Source: Thermothielavioides terrestris NRRL 8126
Taxonomy: Eukaryota > Ascomycota > Sordariomycetes > Sordariales > Chaetomiaceae
Length of the DNA: 64,000 nucleotides
Assembly: GCF_000226115.1 (NCBI RefSeq)
Contig: NC_016459.1
Location: 2,775,501-2,839,500 of the forward strand
Direction: 5' to 3'
Every line of letters begins with the position of its first letter. The stretch's first letter is position 1. The notes beneath the pieces were generated by a model, which made no database searches, had not been told where the DNA came from, and worked only from the letters and a program-made list of their open reading frames with translations. The position numbers and the translations under genes are program-made. Shown piece by piece: positions 32,670 to 43,251 of the stretch.

Positions 32670-35298
32670 TAACCTCCAGCCGGGCTGGGCTGGCCGTATG
32701 TTGCGTCAGAAACGGGGCAGAAACGGAGACCAGATATTGCGGACACGTTAGCCTCCAGCCCTCGGTGAGACAAAAATCCAGTGAGGAAGTTGCATTCCTG
32801 TTTTGTGCTGCGCGACACGGCTCCGCAACATTATGTGGTTAGTGTAGTTGGCAGGGCCAGGCCAACCAACCTCAGATAGTTCCCTTTTGTTCACAGTTGG
32901 TCTGGAGACTCGCGTCAGCACAGTAATCAGTAACCAACACCTGCTCGGACGGAGGAGTTGGCTCCCATCCTGGTTTGTTCCCGGACATTATCACATCATC
33001 ACGAATTCAAGAACAGGCAGCCTGTCAGGCTCTTGCTCGGCCGTTGAGAAGATGGGTGGTGCGCTGCTTAACGAGAAACGGTTTCCTGGGCCCAGCCAAG
33101 ACACCTCTGCGACTTCGTCTGTGATATTGTGATAAGCTTACGACAGCTGGTGGAGCCACCAAGTGGGTGTTCTTTACCCCTTTGGTGGCTTCGTCCTGCT
33201 TGGATCTTGCAGGTTCTGTTGCTTGGACTGCCTTAGCCCCTTGGCTACGTCCGGTGCAAGTTCCTTTTTGGACCAATTTTGCCCATTTTTCTCTTGGTTA
33301 TTAGTAATTGTCTTCCCATGCTGGCGTTGCCTCGGCCTGAACTTGAACGCGATCGAATGGAAAACAGGATGAACGACCCACAAATCAGAGCCACTCACCA
33401 ACGGCTCACCCCTCGTTGCATCGCATTGTTCGACAACGGCCAACAACTGTAACATGAGTACATACACGAACGGCTCCATCGTCTGGTCAGGGCTCGAACT
33501 GGGTGTGCGAAGGGAGTGGGACAAGGCGTCCAGTTTTCCTTCCAACTGCATCCTCCGCGAGCAAACCCCGCTTTTCCAAACAATCGGAAAACGACGCCTC
33601 GACACAGTTGGGAAGCAGCCACAAACAGCGAGATTCAAGAATCAGACGGGCACATCCGCTGGTACATACACTCCAGTACGAAAGATTACGGTACAATACC
33701 GGCGCGCCGATGGCAGCGGTGCACCTGACAGGGCGGATAGGGCGCCACGCCCCTGTCCAAGACCGTACCTTACCATTTTGAGCCTCCCACATTCCGAGAC
33801 ATCCTTGCACGATTTGGGCTGCATCGTCATCGACATGCAGCCGATCCCCACCAGGGCAGCCGCTACCCGTGCAGTCCTCCCTGGCCTTATTTCCACTGAC
33901 ACCTTTTAAACCCCCCCTGGCTGCGATACCATTTTACTGTAAATGCGAATTCCTGCTCAAGTTGGGTTTCGACATCACGACTCTTGAATCACCGTGAGAC
34001 ATATCAAAAACGCCGATTTCTGCGCCAGGTGCCCGCATTGATCTCGTCTCCCGGCGAAGCGGTCTCAGGCTTACACAGCGGCATCGCCATCACTTCGCTG
34101 TCGTTTTGGAACAGCGCTCCTCCTCTCGAGGGACCATTGGGTCACTTCACGATAGCCTCGGCACCTGTTGAGTGCCCTCAACGGCAAGCAGATCCACCAT
34201 CTTCAGGATCTGTTGCAGCGTCCCCTGCGGGTCTCCGGTTCTTCTTTCCACCTGGTATGTGTGCTGTTCTCGCTTGCTTCGGTTTCGCCTTTTCTTCCCT
34301 CGTTATCGTTATTGTATTTTATGGTCTCTTGAACCTTGGCTGGGGTTTTCCAAACGACCTGAAGCTCTCTTATGAGCTCGGGCTCAGTGGCCAGCTCTCA
34401 GCACTCCACCAAAACCACGAGCGGATGCGGATCCCAAGCCACGCATCGTGGGAAAGCACAGGGCCAAACATGATGATGGCCGAGCCATCGTTGCGAAGCA
34501 TTCTACGCTACCCACAGCCGGGGTGGAGACGGCCTCACGGATACACATCCTGCGCTCAGCGAAACTGCATCTGAAGTCTCTTACGATCCCAGCTGGAACA
34601 AGTCGGGAATAAAGGCCGAACATGGGAGTCACGCTGTGTCAGGGAGCGTGCTGATGCGCTGGACGACTCCACCCAATGTCCGTGCTGTAACCCTGAGCGT
34701 CTCGTTCTCCTGGCCCGGCGGACGCCGTCAGGACGTCGAGGACTACACCACACTACGTGTTCCAGCCGGGAAGTGGGCTGGAGTGGGCCTCGCCGTGCGT
34801 GCCTTGCGCGGTCTCCAGGTTCTCGCCAACTTGGCTTCGACAGCACCCCGTTCCATGCTTCCAGATCGTCCTTGTGCAGATCCACGGCTTCGCACCCTCC
34901 CTGCCAAGCGTTGAGCCTCGTCCGCTACCACATTCCCGTGTCTCAGATCCCTGAAAGCGGCCGCGAGGCTCGGCTGATGTGCTTAAACGTTATATATTTG
35001 TCTAATATCGTGCTTTTACGTGGTCACCGTTCTAACCCCGTCACAGTTAGGATTTGTTTCGACAGTGGAACAACAAACACGAAGCTTGCGTGGTCTACCC
35101 CCTTGCTTCCCCAGGCGCATGATCTCCGAACTTTGACGTCAGCCTCTTCCCACTTGCATGGTCAGGAATTCTCTGGACTCAAGGGAGGGGAAGTAGAGAC
35201 GAGAGAAGAGAAACACCAGCTCCTCCGCCGTCGGTTGTCGCCTGTCACATGGACGAGTGGTATCACTACTCGGCCGCCTAACAACATATCCTCTCCAA
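32670..35298. promoter_or_regulatory. Upstream region of the PAC2-type regulator gene
   Basis: 2.6 kb with no credible gene; the last 1 kb or so is probably promoter and long 5' leader of the regulator gene. Several open frames start at near-cognate codons or overlap the regulator's start in another frame and carry no domain. Confidence 0.45.
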
Positions 35299-36816
35299 AT
35301 GATGGAAACATACTACGGCCAGGTGCGGACCCCCGCCGATGCGATCAAGCTGTTCGAGGCATGTCGTCTCGGCCTTCTCCCCCGGGTTCAAAGGAGGCTA
35401 TCAGAAAAGGAGCGCCAGCAGATCCGGTCGGGCTCCGTGTTTGTCTGGGACGAGCGTGAAGCCGGCATGCGGAGGTGGACAGACGGCAAGTCATGGAGCG
35501 CCAGCCGCGTATCCGGCAGCTTCCTGACGTACCGGGAGATGGAGGGCAAGAGGGGGAACGCCTTCGGTGCAAGCAGGAGAGGTGCCGGAAAGACTCCCGA
35601 TTCGGGCCGCGGCAGTGACGAAGACCACGACGACGGAGAACCAGACGGATACCGGTACAAACCCGACGGGCTCATGAAGCAGTCGTTCAGCATCACCAAC
35701 TCGGCAGGCCAGCATCTCCACCTGATCGCTTACTACTCCAGAGGGTCGCCGCTCAACTTGCCGCAGCCCAGCATGGATGCCGCTCTCCGGCATATTGTTC
35801 CCCCCAAGGGGATGTACCCCGAATCGAGCCTGACCGAGGCGTCGCCGGCTGCCGCAGCGCGGCCGATGCACCAACCGTCTTATCCGCCGCACCACCATCA
35901 GCCGCTTCCTCCTTACGGCTATCCCGCTCCATATCCGCCTCCAGGCTATGCATGGCCTCCGTCTCCCGCCGGGACGCCTCCATACAACCACGGCCAGTAC
36001 CCATACTCTGGGCTGCACTCGTACCCGCCTCCCCTCCCTCACCTCCCTCACCCGCCTCACCCGCCGCAACCGTATCCGCCTGCCGCACCGAATTCTCACT
36101 ACGAACGAGCACCACTACCACCCCCGCCGCAGCATCCACCACTTCCGGCCCCAGACCCACACAAGGCCGGCATGCCACTTCCGCAGACATACCCACAGAA
36201 TCATCATCAGTCGCCACAGGCTCCACCGCCGAGGCTACCTCACCCCGACTCTCCACGATCGCAGCACTTGCAAGCACAAGCCAGGGACGCCGTCCAGATG
36301 GACGCGCGGTTAGCACCCATCGATGCGGCGCGCACCCAAACCACGGCCTTCCCTGAGCCAGGACAGCTAGCCCAGGAGCAACCACACCAGCAGAACGGGA
36401 CTCTGCAATCACCGCCGCCATCTCAAACAGCGCAGCAACGAAACTCGGCCCCTAGCCCCCCTCATCGTGCGCTGTCCCTCTCCCCGCCGCGCAGCGCCGT
36501 CTCCGAACGCCGCAGTCCCGACCACCCCCCGACCGGCACGTCCACAGCCAGCACCAAGCCCGTCCTTTCCGCCCTGCTTCTCCACCCTCCGCCGTCGACA
36601 GCTGGCTCCGAGCCGAGCAGTGCAAACACCCTCAGCGGTGGTGCCGGCGTCAACAGTGCGGGCAGCTCACCCAACGCGCTGATCGGCAGCGGACCGCCCA
36701 ACGGGACTGTCCCGCTAGCGGCAGCGGCGGCCGCGGCAGCGAGGACGCCGCAGGAGCAACGGCTGGCCGTGGAGGATGCGAGGACCATTGGGGTGCTGAA
36801 TAAGAACTTCTTTTGA
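35299..36816 (+). CDS. PAC2: WOPR-family (Gti1/Pac2) transcriptional regulator, Pac2 type
   Basis: A single exon of 505 codons. The first 90 residues hold the first WOPR half: METYYGQVRTPADAIKLFEA, RVQRRLSEKERQQIRSGSVF, then VWDEREAGMRRWTDGKSWSA and SGSFLTYREMEGKRG. After an acidic spacer the second half follows (about 120-150: YKPDGLMKQSFSITNSAGQH, LHLIAYYSR) and a KGMYPESSL block. The rest is a long Pro/His/Ser/Gln-rich tail ending in a poly-Ala stretch. WOPR proteins bind DNA and control morphological and sexual switching (Wor1, Ryp1, Sge1). The QRRLSEKERQ and SVFVWDEREAGMRRW wording fits the Pac2 branch rather than Wor1/Sge1; S. pombe Pac2 restrains sexual development independently of cAMP. 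The ATG at 35299 is used; the in-frame codon at 35257 is GTG. Confidence 0.92.
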   Translation: MMETYYGQVRTPADAIKLFEACRLGLLPRVQRRLSEKERQQIRSGSVFVWDEREAGMRRWTDGKSWSASRVSGSFLTYREMEGKRGNAFGASRRGAGKTPDSGRGSDEDHDDGEPDGYRYKPDGLMKQSFSITNSAGQHLHLIAYYSRGSPLNLPQPSMDAALRHIVPPKGMYPESSLTEASPAAAARPMHQPSYPPHHHQPLPPYGYPAPYPPPGYAWPPSPAGTPPYNHGQYPYSGLHSYPPPLPHLPHPPHPPQPYPPAAPNSHYERAPLPPPPQHPPLPAPDPHKAGMPLPQTYPQNHHQSPQAPPPRLPHPDSPRSQHLQAQARDAVQMDARLAPIDAARTQTTAFPEPGQLAQEQPHQQNGTLQSPPPSQTAQQRNSAPSPPHRALSLSPPRSAVSERRSPDHPPTGTSTASTKPVLSALLLHPPPSTAGSEPSSANTLSGGAGVNSAGSSPNALIGSGPPNGTVPLAAAAAAAARTPQEQRLAVEDARTIGVLNKNFF

Positions 36817-39800
36817 GGCCCTGGCCCGTATGGATTTCGCGCGATGGGCGGTACGCGGTGCCGCCCCGGGGGCCGCGCTTTTCCCTACCTCCGCAGGGCA
36901 TATTGACTTGTCTCGGCGCACCGCTACTCTTGCCTATCTGATACCCGAGGTAGATGCGCAGGCGCTTCGCTCGTTCGGATCGGGCATTGACTGGCTGCGT
37001 CTTGCAAGCCCTCCTCCTCATGTGCAGTGGAAGGGTGTAGCAATCTAAGTGGGGTTGTTGGTGAGGGTTTGCATGGAGAAGGGGCTGGGTATGCACCAAG
37101 GACAATATCGATAATGAGCAAAGGAGATGCTGGTTTTCACTTTTCTTTTCTTCTTCGTTTTCCTCTTTTTCTGTGGTTCGTTGAGAACCTGCCGCTAGGT
37201 CGTCTTTGATACTGGACAGGGTGCATCATTGCATGGGCAGGATACGGAACATGGGTGTTGTGTCAAATCATGCATACACGCATAGCCGGGGTTTCTCTTT
37301 CACTAGCTAAAATTAGGTAGATACCTATTAGTAGGCTTCATTTTGTTTGGGCACTGCACGAGACGGCGTTGAGGGAGGTAAGGGTCAAAAATGGATCATC
37401 TTTGAGAGAGACAGCATAGTCGGGTGCCAACTAAACATGGAGCTTGATATGTCTGGCCTGCCCTGGCCTGATGGCCTGTTTATATAACTGAGAATAATCC
37501 TGGAACCTTGTCTTGACCGATTCGAGTAACCGGTATGTCGCGGACAGGTTGAGGCTGCGCGAGAAACATGAAACATCATACGATGAGGTAATCACCCAGT
37601 TCATGGTTGCACTGAACCGCGGCTGTCTAGCTCTCTCGTGTGGTTACAGGGAGACATTATCCAGTGCAGAGAGTGCATATAGCTAGCAGACAGTGCTTGG
37701 GGGCTCGCTTTCTTTCTTGTTGCCCGCGAAACATAGGTACGTAAAACTCTTCGAGCACTGGGAGCTCGGGTTTTCTGCCTTAACATTTTAGATAGACACA
37801 CAAACAGCGAAACACCGCTTCCTAGGTGCCCAAGACAACCCCGTTTGGGCAAGCCTCATATCGCCGGCCCCAGGCGAAGAGCGAACTTGCTGTGTCACAC
37901 ACTCGCCTCTTCGGAGAAAGAGAACCCGGTGCGTAGCGGGACTCACATCCATCGGTTGCTCGTGGCTCGTGGCTAATGAAGGGGCAGCTGGCGACTCAGC
38001 TGCCTACGGTAGTCAGACTGCCGATTACGAGAGAGAGAGAGAGAGAGAGACTTATGATCAGTCAGGATGATGGTCAGGAAGCCTTGGGCAGTCAGGATGG
38101 GTCGTTTCCATGTGATCCGCCCGCGAAACTGTGCTCTGTCCGTGTCTAGAGCAGTCCCACGGTCCGTTGCGACGAGTGCCTGCCTAGGAAGCGTCCCAAG
38201 TCCCGCTAAACCCATGCCATGTCCGTTTGACACGGCGACGAGTTCATCAATTTGCGTGCTAGTGTGTGCGTCTTGCGGTGATACTAAGGCCTGTAGGGAT
38301 ATCTGGGATCAACTTGACGCGTGCTCAAACCCCTTGATTCCCGAGCTTGGAGATCGAGGACTGCAAGCATGTCTGACACAGTAGGTATGGCTGGCTCTGG
38401 GCCCAGACAAAGGCAGGATAGGCTGGTGAGTTAGTGAGATGCTTGTTGAGATTGCCGCCAGGCTGACAAAGGACGGTGTTTCACACGAGGCGGCGCAGGC
38501 AGCCAATGGGACATTTGAGACCGCTTGGAGTTCCGTCTTCAAGCCAGCTGGTAATCCTGAAAAGTAGGCAAGGGAGCCCACCAAGGTAGATTTACGTACT
38601 ATTCCGTGTGAAGCAGAAAGCAGGTGGAGAGATGAGAAGAGAAGGGATTACGGTTCATGGCATAACTGAGGGAGACGGCCCCTGGGTGGGGAGCGGAGCC
38701 CACGAGTTGCGACTCCAGCCTCTCGGAATCCACATGACCACGTCACAAAGAGGGCGCAGCCGCGCATACAATGGCCACGAGCGATGAGAGCATCCATTGT
38801 GCAGTAGAACGTTCTCTGGCGTACGCCCGTGTTGTTTCAAGACTGGGCTAGTCGACAGGGCAGCCAATGCCACACAGCTGGGTGGCCGAGGGGCAGATCG
38901 GCACGACATCAACTCGGATGACGCGGGCGACAACCCAGCTTGTTCAAAAAAAGCAGAGACCACGGAGAAAAAAGCCGTCCACTAGACAAACAACTCTGAA
39001 AAACAATAACTCACAATTAATTTAGTATGATAATGCCTGTTGTGTGCAGTTAGCGGTGTTGAAACGCGAGTTTGGTCAGGATGCGGATAGCCTCAATCAA
39101 GCATTCGCGCCCAGCTCCGCACGCCATCTTGAGTGACTTTGGACAAGGCCGACAATATCGCGGCTGTGGCGACGAGCAAAACAGAAAATGAGAGCATGGA
39201 AGGAAGCCCTGGAATGCAGAAATCCAGGTGCCACGTTCTGATGCAGCCAAACAGGGGTTGGGGGGTTGCTATCTCGAATGCGCCAAAGCAGTGAGCTGCT
39301 TCAATTGAGCATCGAGAAATGCGAAACGCGACTAAAAAGAGTCATCACGACAGCTCGGCCTCCCGACACCTCGAGCTATGTCCGGATCGTCTGACATCGG
39401 CGTCGAGGCAAAAAAATGAGCAAAAAATGGGACAAAGAGGCCAGCGATCGGATGCAGCAGGATCGGGCCACGGGAAGGATGGCGGTCGGAGCGAGAAGCA
39501 GAGGGAGCGGAGAAAGTCGACAGATGGGGGGGAAGGTCGAGTCGAGATCAGAGAGCGGCGAGCTTGGGAGCTTGGGAGCTGGGCTTGCCTCGAGGTACAA
39601 GAGTGGGTCCATGTCGTTCAGCTTCGACCAATAACAAAAATGGGAGCCACAACGGAGTGGTTTAAGTGGGAGCCGAAAGAGGGAAAGCGCGGACGGAGAA
39701 GTGGCAAGTGATCCCAAACTCCCCCGGCAGACCGAACGCGGCACGTCCGCAGCTGTTCGCCCACAGCAGTTTGAGCAGTCACGGGAGCTGCGCTTTGCCC

Positions 39801-40567
39801 CAGAGCGCGAGTACGGATAACGTCATATGCTCGTCCAAACGGAATGCGGGGATGACGGCGACGTCTTCTCAAGAATAGCTTCATGAAGCATGAATCAAGG
39901 GTCGGCTGACGAACAGGCTGTTGCTGTGAATTGCGAATGGCTGTCGAACTTCTTTGGGCGTGAAGCGAAGACAGATGGCAAAATTAGGCGGAGGTAGTCG
40001 GGCATCATCTGAGTCCAAGTATCGGATGGGAGCCTGTTGAGTCAAGACGGAGTCACAGACTGCTGTACAGAAGGAAGGGAGGGGTTGGGCTCGGCTCGGA
40101 AGAGGTAGGATTGATCAATCAAGCTTATTCAACAAGATAACTAGATGCGACTTGAATCGAGGTGAAGAGTCAAGGACAGCATGCACAAGTGAAATATTAA
40201 TACTGAAGGGCAAGCGTGTTGAGAGGTCTTGTAGTTGGGGCACGGACCATGAATGCCTTTAGTGCAGTTGTGAGCCTGGCACGGAAAATGCCCTGGAGTT
40301 GTGTCTGGAGTTTTGGCGCACGAGGCGCAATCAGCGCAATCAGTCGCGCGTGAGCAAGACCCCCCCGCTTCCACATATAAACATGAGGGTCAGCCCCCGA
40401 GCGCGACTGCCCTCCCACACCCTCCTGCTCCCGGTTTCTCTCGACTACACGACAAAAATACAACTTGATCGCGATATTTCTATCCGAAGCCGACTCTCCG
40501 ATAATTGGAATTGCTTTTAGCCTCGCGAAAACGCTGCTTTAGTCGATTCACTTACACGCCAATCGCC
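36817..40567. other. Intergenic region between PAC2 and histone H1 genes
   Basis: 3.75 kb. The first few hundred bases should be the PAC2 3' UTR. A GA dinucleotide run lies at 38029-38050 and a purine-rich stretch at 39410-39580, where one low-complexity frame of 130 codons is open. The last 250 bp hold the H1 promoter. No gene I can support. Confidence 0.5.
40373..40382 (+). promoter_or_regulatory. TATA-like element of the histone H1 gene
   Basis: CATATAAAC lies about 190 bp upstream of the H1 ATG. Just before it (40327-40344) is a doubled CGCAATCAG-like motif that could be CCAAT-related. This is position and sequence only. Confidence 0.35.
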
Positions 40568-41691
40568 ATGCCTCCCAAGAAGACCGAAACGAAGAGCGAG
40601 GGCGCCGCCGCCGCGAAGCCCAAGTCGGCCTCTCACCCCTCGTACCAGGTGCGCACCTCCGACGGCGGGCTTCGAAGCTGTTTTTGGGTCGCTAACATTT
40701 TTTAGGATATGATCACCGACGCCATCATCGCTGTATTTCATCCCGTTTCCTTTTTTCACCTGCCGCATATGGTGCTGGCGCGAGTCTCTGGCTCGCGGGG
40801 CAATGCGCATCATTGTGTCGCATATGCGTCACCACACTCTTCACCATATGCCTCGCCTACGAGGATGACCAATATGCTGACTGCCCTCTGAATTGCAGCT
40901 CAAGGACCGCAACGGCTCTAGGTAAGCGCCTTCCAACTCGTCTTATCTACCATATCAAAGGACCAAAGAGGCGGCGCGCGGTCGCGTTTGCCCTTTGTGT
41001 TTTCCCCCGTGTCGCCGTCTCACCACCAGGAATGCTAACCCTTCACAGCCGCCAGTCGCTCAAGAAATATGTCCGCGCCAACCATGCCATCAACGTTAGT
41101 GATGCGATGTTCGACTCTCTCTTCAACAAGGCCCTGAAGGCCGGCGTTGAGAAGGGTGTCTTCGAGCAGCCCAAGGGTAAGCAGTCCGCCGCTCGTTCAG
41201 TGTGTCGCCTCCTGTGTTCTAATGGCCCGTAGGTCCTTCGGGTGGCACCAAGCTCGCAAGGAAGGCCGCCAAGCCTGCAGCCCCCAAGAAGGCTGCGGCG
41301 CCCAAGAAGGAGTCGGCTGCGAAGAAGGAGGGTAAGGAGAAGAAGCCAGCCGCTAAGAAGGCCGCTCCCAAGAAGGAGCCCGCCGCGAAGGAGGCCAAGG
41401 AGAAGAAGCCCGCCGCTCCCAAGAAGGAGAAGAAGGCTGCAGCCCCGAAGAAGGTGAGCAGCTTTGCTTCGTTCCACATGCTACCAACGGCCGGCTAATT
41501 CCTCGCAGGCTCAGGCGGCGCCCGCCGTTGTAGATAAGCCTACTGTTCTGACCAAGACCAAGTCCGGCCGCGTGGCTAAGACAGCCGCCAAGCCTGCCGC
41601 GCCCAAGAAGGCGGCTCCCAAGAAGGCTGCGGCGCCGAAGAAGGAGAAGACACCGAAGAAGACAGAGAAGGCGGAAGCGGCATCGGCATGA
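40568..41691 (+). CDS. HHO1: Histone H1 (linker histone)
   Basis: Six exons: 40568-40648, 40706-40732, 40899-40921, 41049-41176, 41233-41453 and 41509-41691; 220 aa. The globular winged-helix domain is assembled across five exons: SHPSYQ, DMITDAIIA, LKDRNGSSRQSLKKYV, RANHAINVSDAMFDSLFNKA, then VEKGVFEQPKGPSGGTKLA. The C-terminal tail is the usual Lys/Ala/Pro-rich chain of AAPKK repeats ending in EKAEAASA. Exons 2 and 3 are only 27 and 23 nt long; leaving either out breaks the globular domain. Linker histone binds nucleosomal DNA entry and exit sites in the nucleus. There is no poly-glycine or unusual insert. Confidence 0.95.
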
Positions 41692-43251
41692 TGCGCTTGC
41701 GCTTCCTTCCTGTCATGACGTCTTTTCCTGTTCTTATGACGTGTGGGGCTGCTTTTATCTCGCTCGGCGTTCATGGTGGGATTTAGGAGTCATTTTGGGG
41801 GATAGCATTGGGCACCGACGCGCTCATGAGCGAGCGGGGAACACAGTGATGGTTTTGCACACGAGATCGCCTCGTGGTCTACGTCTGGATGCTTGATCTG
41901 CTGGAAGAGGCCTGCTCGGGCCAGCATACCACCACTTCCTGCACTGGAACGACCTTGCGCCATTAACCGGCGAGCTGCGCCGTCATTGCCACGCTACAGG
42001 GCGGAACGGTACGCTGTATAGTAAGACAGACTCCTCGGAGAGCGGATGGGCGTTGGGGTCAGGCACGGGCGGCGGCCGCTCTCGATAGGGGCGTATCATT
42101 CAGGGGTCGGCCCGAAGGACTGGGATTGTAATTATACCAAATGAATTGTTTTGCGCGCTATAATTGCTCGAAACGCACATCCTCATTCACAAGCGGTGTT
42201 GTGTTCCACCGCGCCTAAGGCGCCGCTCGGGAGACGCGAGTTGTCACCTGTTGACATTTTCCTGAGCCACCCGCCCCGTGTTCGCGTCATTTTTGTTTCA
42301 GCCGTCCTGCCATACCTGGCGTGTGCTGGTATGAAGGAAGCCACGTGTATGTCTAAGGTTCTTTCACCTGTTGTTTGCCTCCCTTTCGATCTTGGAGAGG
42401 AGGGTGATGGGAGGTAGGTGCCCGCTCTGAACTGTGCACTGACTTGATCCAAGTCCATCATCCACGCCTACCCTCGTCTGCTGCGTGCACAGCTGCCTCG
42501 ACCGCTAAAGATTCGATAAGCCGTAGAAACCTTCCAGACTTCAAGGTGTAACATGGAATTTAGCTTGTGCGCAAGCCACATTTCTGCCTCGAGTTTCAAC
42601 AACTTGACGCTGCACAAATGCGATTCAGCCACGGCTTTGGATTCCGTCCCATCCCTCGAAGGACACGGAGCTCTCGGGTAAGCGCTCGACCTTGAGAGCT
42701 GGCGAGTTGGTGGGGCAGCAAGCTTATCGGCATGCCCCACTGCGGGTCCCTTCTGCCACGCAGCACAATCGAACGGATGCGGAAGGCCCAGTCGGAAGCT
42801 CGGGCAGCGGGGTGGTCCGCCACACCCCACCACCAACTGCATGTCAACGACAAGCCTCCGGGGACTGCGACTGTCCCGAGTGAGTGCCTGGCTGGCCAAC
42901 TGTCCGCTGTCCAGGCACCAAGGTGACGAACTCGATCTTCCGCTCGTCTCGGTTGCGCCAAGAAGCAAACGCAGCCGAGCAACTTACGATCAATTGCAGA
43001 CACCCTCGTCCGTTGCCAGCGGTGCGCCAACCCAAATCCGGAGCACCCGGTGCGAGGTTCATCCCCACGGTCGTCGATTTGCGTATTGGATGCCGAGCCG
43101 GATTGCAGCAAACACTCCCGACAGCAATGGGCTCCTCAGACAGCTCCTGACTCTCAGCTAAGGAACTTCACCTACCCAGCTGAGCAAGTGCTCCATTGCG
43201 TCTTCCCAATCATACGCCCGGTTGCCACGCTTCTCCGCGCAACTTCCAACA
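41692..43251. other. Intergenic region downstream of histone H1
   Basis: 1.56 kb holding the H1 3' UTR and the promoter of the next gene. No gene, tRNA or repeat recognised. Confidence 0.5.

Noticed and set aside
33984..34574. 196-codon plus-strand frame with a hydrophobic segment upstream of PAC2
   Set aside because: Its first codon is TTG, not ATG, and apart from one hydrophobic stretch there is nothing protein-like; probably chance.
39319..39711. 130-codon ATG-initiated frame in the PAC2-H1 interval
   Set aside because: It is dominated by Lys/Arg/Gly/Glu from a purine-rich stretch and shows no conserved motif.
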